Assembly: GCA_002497905.1 (NCBI GenBank)
Contig: DAFJ01000024.1
Span: 1-64,000, forward strand
From: Euryarchaeota archaeon UBA251
Lineage (GTDB): Archaea; Thermoplasmatota; Poseidoniia; Poseidoniales; Thalassarchaeaceae
Length of the DNA stretch: 64,000 nt
Direction: 5' to 3'
Positions within the stretch are counted from its first letter, which is position 1. The number at the start of each line of letters is the position of its first letter. A program made the position numbers and the translations under genes. Of the stretch, positions 62,390 through 64,000 are shown piece by piece. Under the pieces are notes generated by a model. The model was not told the origin of the DNA. It was given only the letters and a program-made list of their open reading frames with translations, and ran no database searches.

Positions 62390-62938
62390 TCAAGCATCTT
62401 CTGCATCAGAATCGAGGTGTGGAAGCATGATGCCGAACCCGATTAGGGGGATGGTAATTGCGTACACACCAGGGTCGACCCAAGTCATGTTCATTCCAGA
62501 CCATCCGAAATAGAAGATGAGTCCAATCAAGGTCATCCAGTTACCAATCATCTTGTTGGTCCCATTACTTGCGTCAAAGAAAGGTGTCCAGCGGTCGAGG
62601 GTAAGGAAACTTTGCAACCATCCAACAAACCCATTTTCCTCAGTAGATTGCAGAATCATGAATCCAAGACCGAGGCAGGCGAGAGCCATGGCGGTAAACA
62701 CCATGTCACCTGAACTGAAGACAACTCCATCGTGAGTTACGTGTGTGTTGTCTGCAAGGTATCCATACGTGAGGAAGCCAGCCCAGACAACCTTCTGTCC
62801 CGCAGCGTATGCACCATACAGGACATTAATCACATCGACGAGCAGAGCCCAGATACCTATACTCGTCAGAATGCGCCCAAGGGTGGGCGATTCTGGAATG
62901 AAGGAGGGGTTAACCTCGTCGACCGCATCATCCGCCAT
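62390..62938 (-). CDS. Polytopic membrane protein of unknown function
   Basis: This 182-residue protein has four or five helices (LTSIGIWALLVDVINVLYGAYAAG, MVFTAMALACLGLGFMIL, MTLIGLIFYFGWSGMNMTW, YAITIPLIGFGIML) and acidic ends. No family is recognised. Its start lies 51 bases after the stop codon of the Orc1/Cdc6 gene on the same strand, so the two may share a transcript, but a functional link is not evident. Confidence 0.7.
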   Translation of the reverse strand: MADDAVDEVNPSFIPESPTLGRILTSIGIWALLVDVINVLYGAYAAGQKVVWAGFLTYGYLADNTHVTHDGVVFSSGDMVFTAMALACLGLGFMILQSTEENGFVGWLQSFLTLDRWTPFFDASNGTNKMIGNWMTLIGLIFYFGWSGMNMTWVDPGVYAITIPLIGFGIMLPHLDSDAEDA

Positions 62939-62989
62939 GACCGTTCGACCGGAGAGGTCGTCTTAACCGTTGCCGGATGAGACCGCGCC

Positions 62990-64000
62990 TTATCCAAGCC
63001 TTTTCTGGAGTTTGTAGGCTCCCTTAGATGCCGCTTCGAGGCCAGGATTATCTTGGGCTAGGATCTGTATTGCATCGATTCCCTTTGGGATGAGGCTATA
63101 CACATGCTTCGTTCTTCCATGGCGGCCTAGGAAGACGTTTCTTACATGTGCCAGGCCAGCCGAATCAAACTCGTTGATGATTGTTGATACTCGCCGTGAT
63201 GTCAATGGTCTGAAGCCCGCGCGGGAGCAAGCTTGAGTGTAGGTTTCCCAGATTGTTCCACTATTTTGGGTATGGACACCGTTTCTCTGATTGATGAGGA
63301 TAGACATCAGGATCAATTTCTGGTGCTCAGGAAGGCCTTGCATGAGCGTTATGGCGCGATCCTGTTCCATTTGGGCTTGAGCGCTGATTACATGTTCGAT
63401 ATTGATGCTGTTCGCATCACCAATCTCCGCTCGTTGTGCGGATACGCGAAGAAGATCGATTGCCCTCCTTGCATCACCATGTTCCTTAGCAACTAGGTCA
63501 GCACACAGCCTAATTCCAGATTCATCCCAGGTTCCTTCGCGAAGACCATCTTTTGCTCGGTTGATTAGAATGTCATTGACTTGGTCAGCAGTGTAGGGTA
63601 TGAACACAATGTCTTCTGCTGCAAGTCGAGAACGTATGGGGCCGGTCAGTGAGTCGGTAAAAGAGAAGTCGTTACTGATTCCAATAATTGAGGCTCTTGC
63701 CGTACTCAGGAGTACGTTCAGAGTGGTTAGGTCGTAGAGCAATTGTTCCTCGGATTGTGCTGCAAGGCGATCCATTTCGTCGAGAACAATGACATGGACT
63801 CCTGATCGGCGATCCATGCGACGAACTGTTTCCTCAAGGACCCTGTCTGCAGGCCATCCAGTGAATGGAATAGTGACGTCGCCCTTCTCCCTGAGTCGGG
63901 TGGCGATACTGTGCAGTACCCTATATCGAGTGTTAGTATGCTGGGCATTCACCTCATGTGATGTCACACTACTACCGATTGCTTCTGCCCGTTCCTCAAG
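62990..64000 (-). CDS. Orc1/Cdc6 replication initiator, cut by the window edge
   Basis: The coding frame runs off the right end at 64000 with no start codon seen, so the N-terminal part with the Walker A P-loop is outside. What remains is the typical C-terminal two-thirds: VNAQHTNTRYRVLHSIA, Walker B HVIVLDEMDRLA, sensor 1 LSTARASIIGISNDFSF, the arginine region GPIRSRLAAEDIVFIPYTADQVNDIL, sensor 2 HGDARRAIDLLRVSAQRAE and a C-terminal winged helix (YTQACSRAGFRPLTSRRVSTIINEFDSAGL). Such proteins bind origins and load MCM; archaeal origins are often next to their genes. Confidence 0.93.
   Translation of the reverse strand, partial: LEERAEAIGSSVTSHEVNAQHTNTRYRVLHSIATRLREKGDVTIPFTGWPADRVLEETVRRMDRRSGVHVIVLDEMDRLAAQSEEQLLYDLTTLNVLLSTARASIIGISNDFSFTDSLTGPIRSRLAAEDIVFIPYTADQVNDILINRAKDGLREGTWDESGIRLCADLVAKEHGDARRAIDLLRVSAQRAEIGDANSINIEHVISAQAQMEQDRAITLMQGLPEHQKLILMSILINQRNGVHTQNSGTIWETYTQACSRAGFRPLTSRRVSTIINEFDSAGLAHVRNVFLGRHGRTKHVYSLIPKGIDAIQILAQDNPGLEAASKGAYKLQKRLG

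Noticed and set aside
1..64000. tRNA, rRNA, CRISPR arrays, insertion sequences
   Set aside because: Intergenic gaps were inspected; no cloverleaf, rRNA-like block, regular repeat-spacer array or transposase frame was recognised.

Overview
The window is 64 kb of a compact, gene-dense archaeal chromosome. It encodes a CDC48/VCP-type double AAA ATPase, an MC1 chromosomal protein, Bud32, an Orc1/Cdc6 initiator, PyrB-PyrI, an NcsA-type tRNA thiolase, a UPF0200 kinase, an archaeal CoaD and GTP-dependent dephospho-CoA kinase, and a FlaI/FlaJ secretion-filament machine. Alongside these sit bacterial-looking aerobic metabolic genes: succinate dehydrogenase, acyl-CoA degradation enzymes, a BoxB/PaaA-like diiron oxygenase, class II FBPase and a eukaryote-type class I aldolase. 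That mixture, the moderate GC content and the large secreted Ig/LamG proteins fit a planktonic marine Thermoplasmatota such as Marine Group II (Poseidoniales). This placement is inference; there is no rRNA gene here to confirm it.

Layout. 0.1-6.7 kb: a giant surface protein, a stand-alone Lrp ligand-binding domain, MC1 and a membrane protein. 6.7-12.1 kb (minus): succinate dehydrogenase operon and an aldehyde dehydrogenase. 12.2-18.9 kb (plus): CDC48, a PRC-barrel protein and a DUF4350-DUF58-membrane protein operon. 18.9-22.7 kb (minus): a roadblock-like protein, a 1059-residue roadblock/coiled-coil protein and a small membrane protein. 22.9-26.3 kb: NcsA, a second aldehyde dehydrogenase and an enoyl-CoA hydratase. 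26.3-32.4 kb (minus): a seven-gene catabolic run (FAD oxidoreductase, enoyl-CoA hydratase, BoxB/PaaA-like oxygenase, unknown protein, EamA exporter, 3-hydroxyacyl-CoA dehydrogenase, SemiSWEET). 32.4-36.2 kb (plus): MoaE, MoaC, GlpX, aldolase and exonuclease III. 36.2-41.7 kb (minus): two envelope proteins and a GHMP sugar kinase. 41.8-44.4 kb (plus): pyrBI, an Lrp regulator and a 2-phosphoglycerate-kinase-like protein. 44.4-50.0 kb (minus): type IV filament operon and UPF0200 kinase. 50.1-55.5 kb (minus): ABC exporter, enoyl-CoA hydratase, membrane protein, RdgB and Bud32. 55.6-64 kb: NadA, twin small winged-helix genes, a large HTH protein, a GC-rich structured non-coding block, a CoaD-dephospho-CoA-kinase fusion, a glycosyltransferase, a membrane protein and a truncated Orc1/Cdc6.

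Genes are packed tightly, often with ATGA overlaps. Four convergent pairs have their stop codons directly abutting. The only gene-free stretch over 300 bases is 60059-60401, which looks like a structured RNA of unassigned family. No tRNA, rRNA, CRISPR array or insertion sequence was recognised. The most interesting items are that RNA candidate, the CoaD/GTP-dependent dephospho-CoA kinase fusion, the roadblock/coiled-coil gene pair, the TIGR03790 domain split by PA14 and LamG modules, and the FlaJ-like protein with a large extracytoplasmic insertion.
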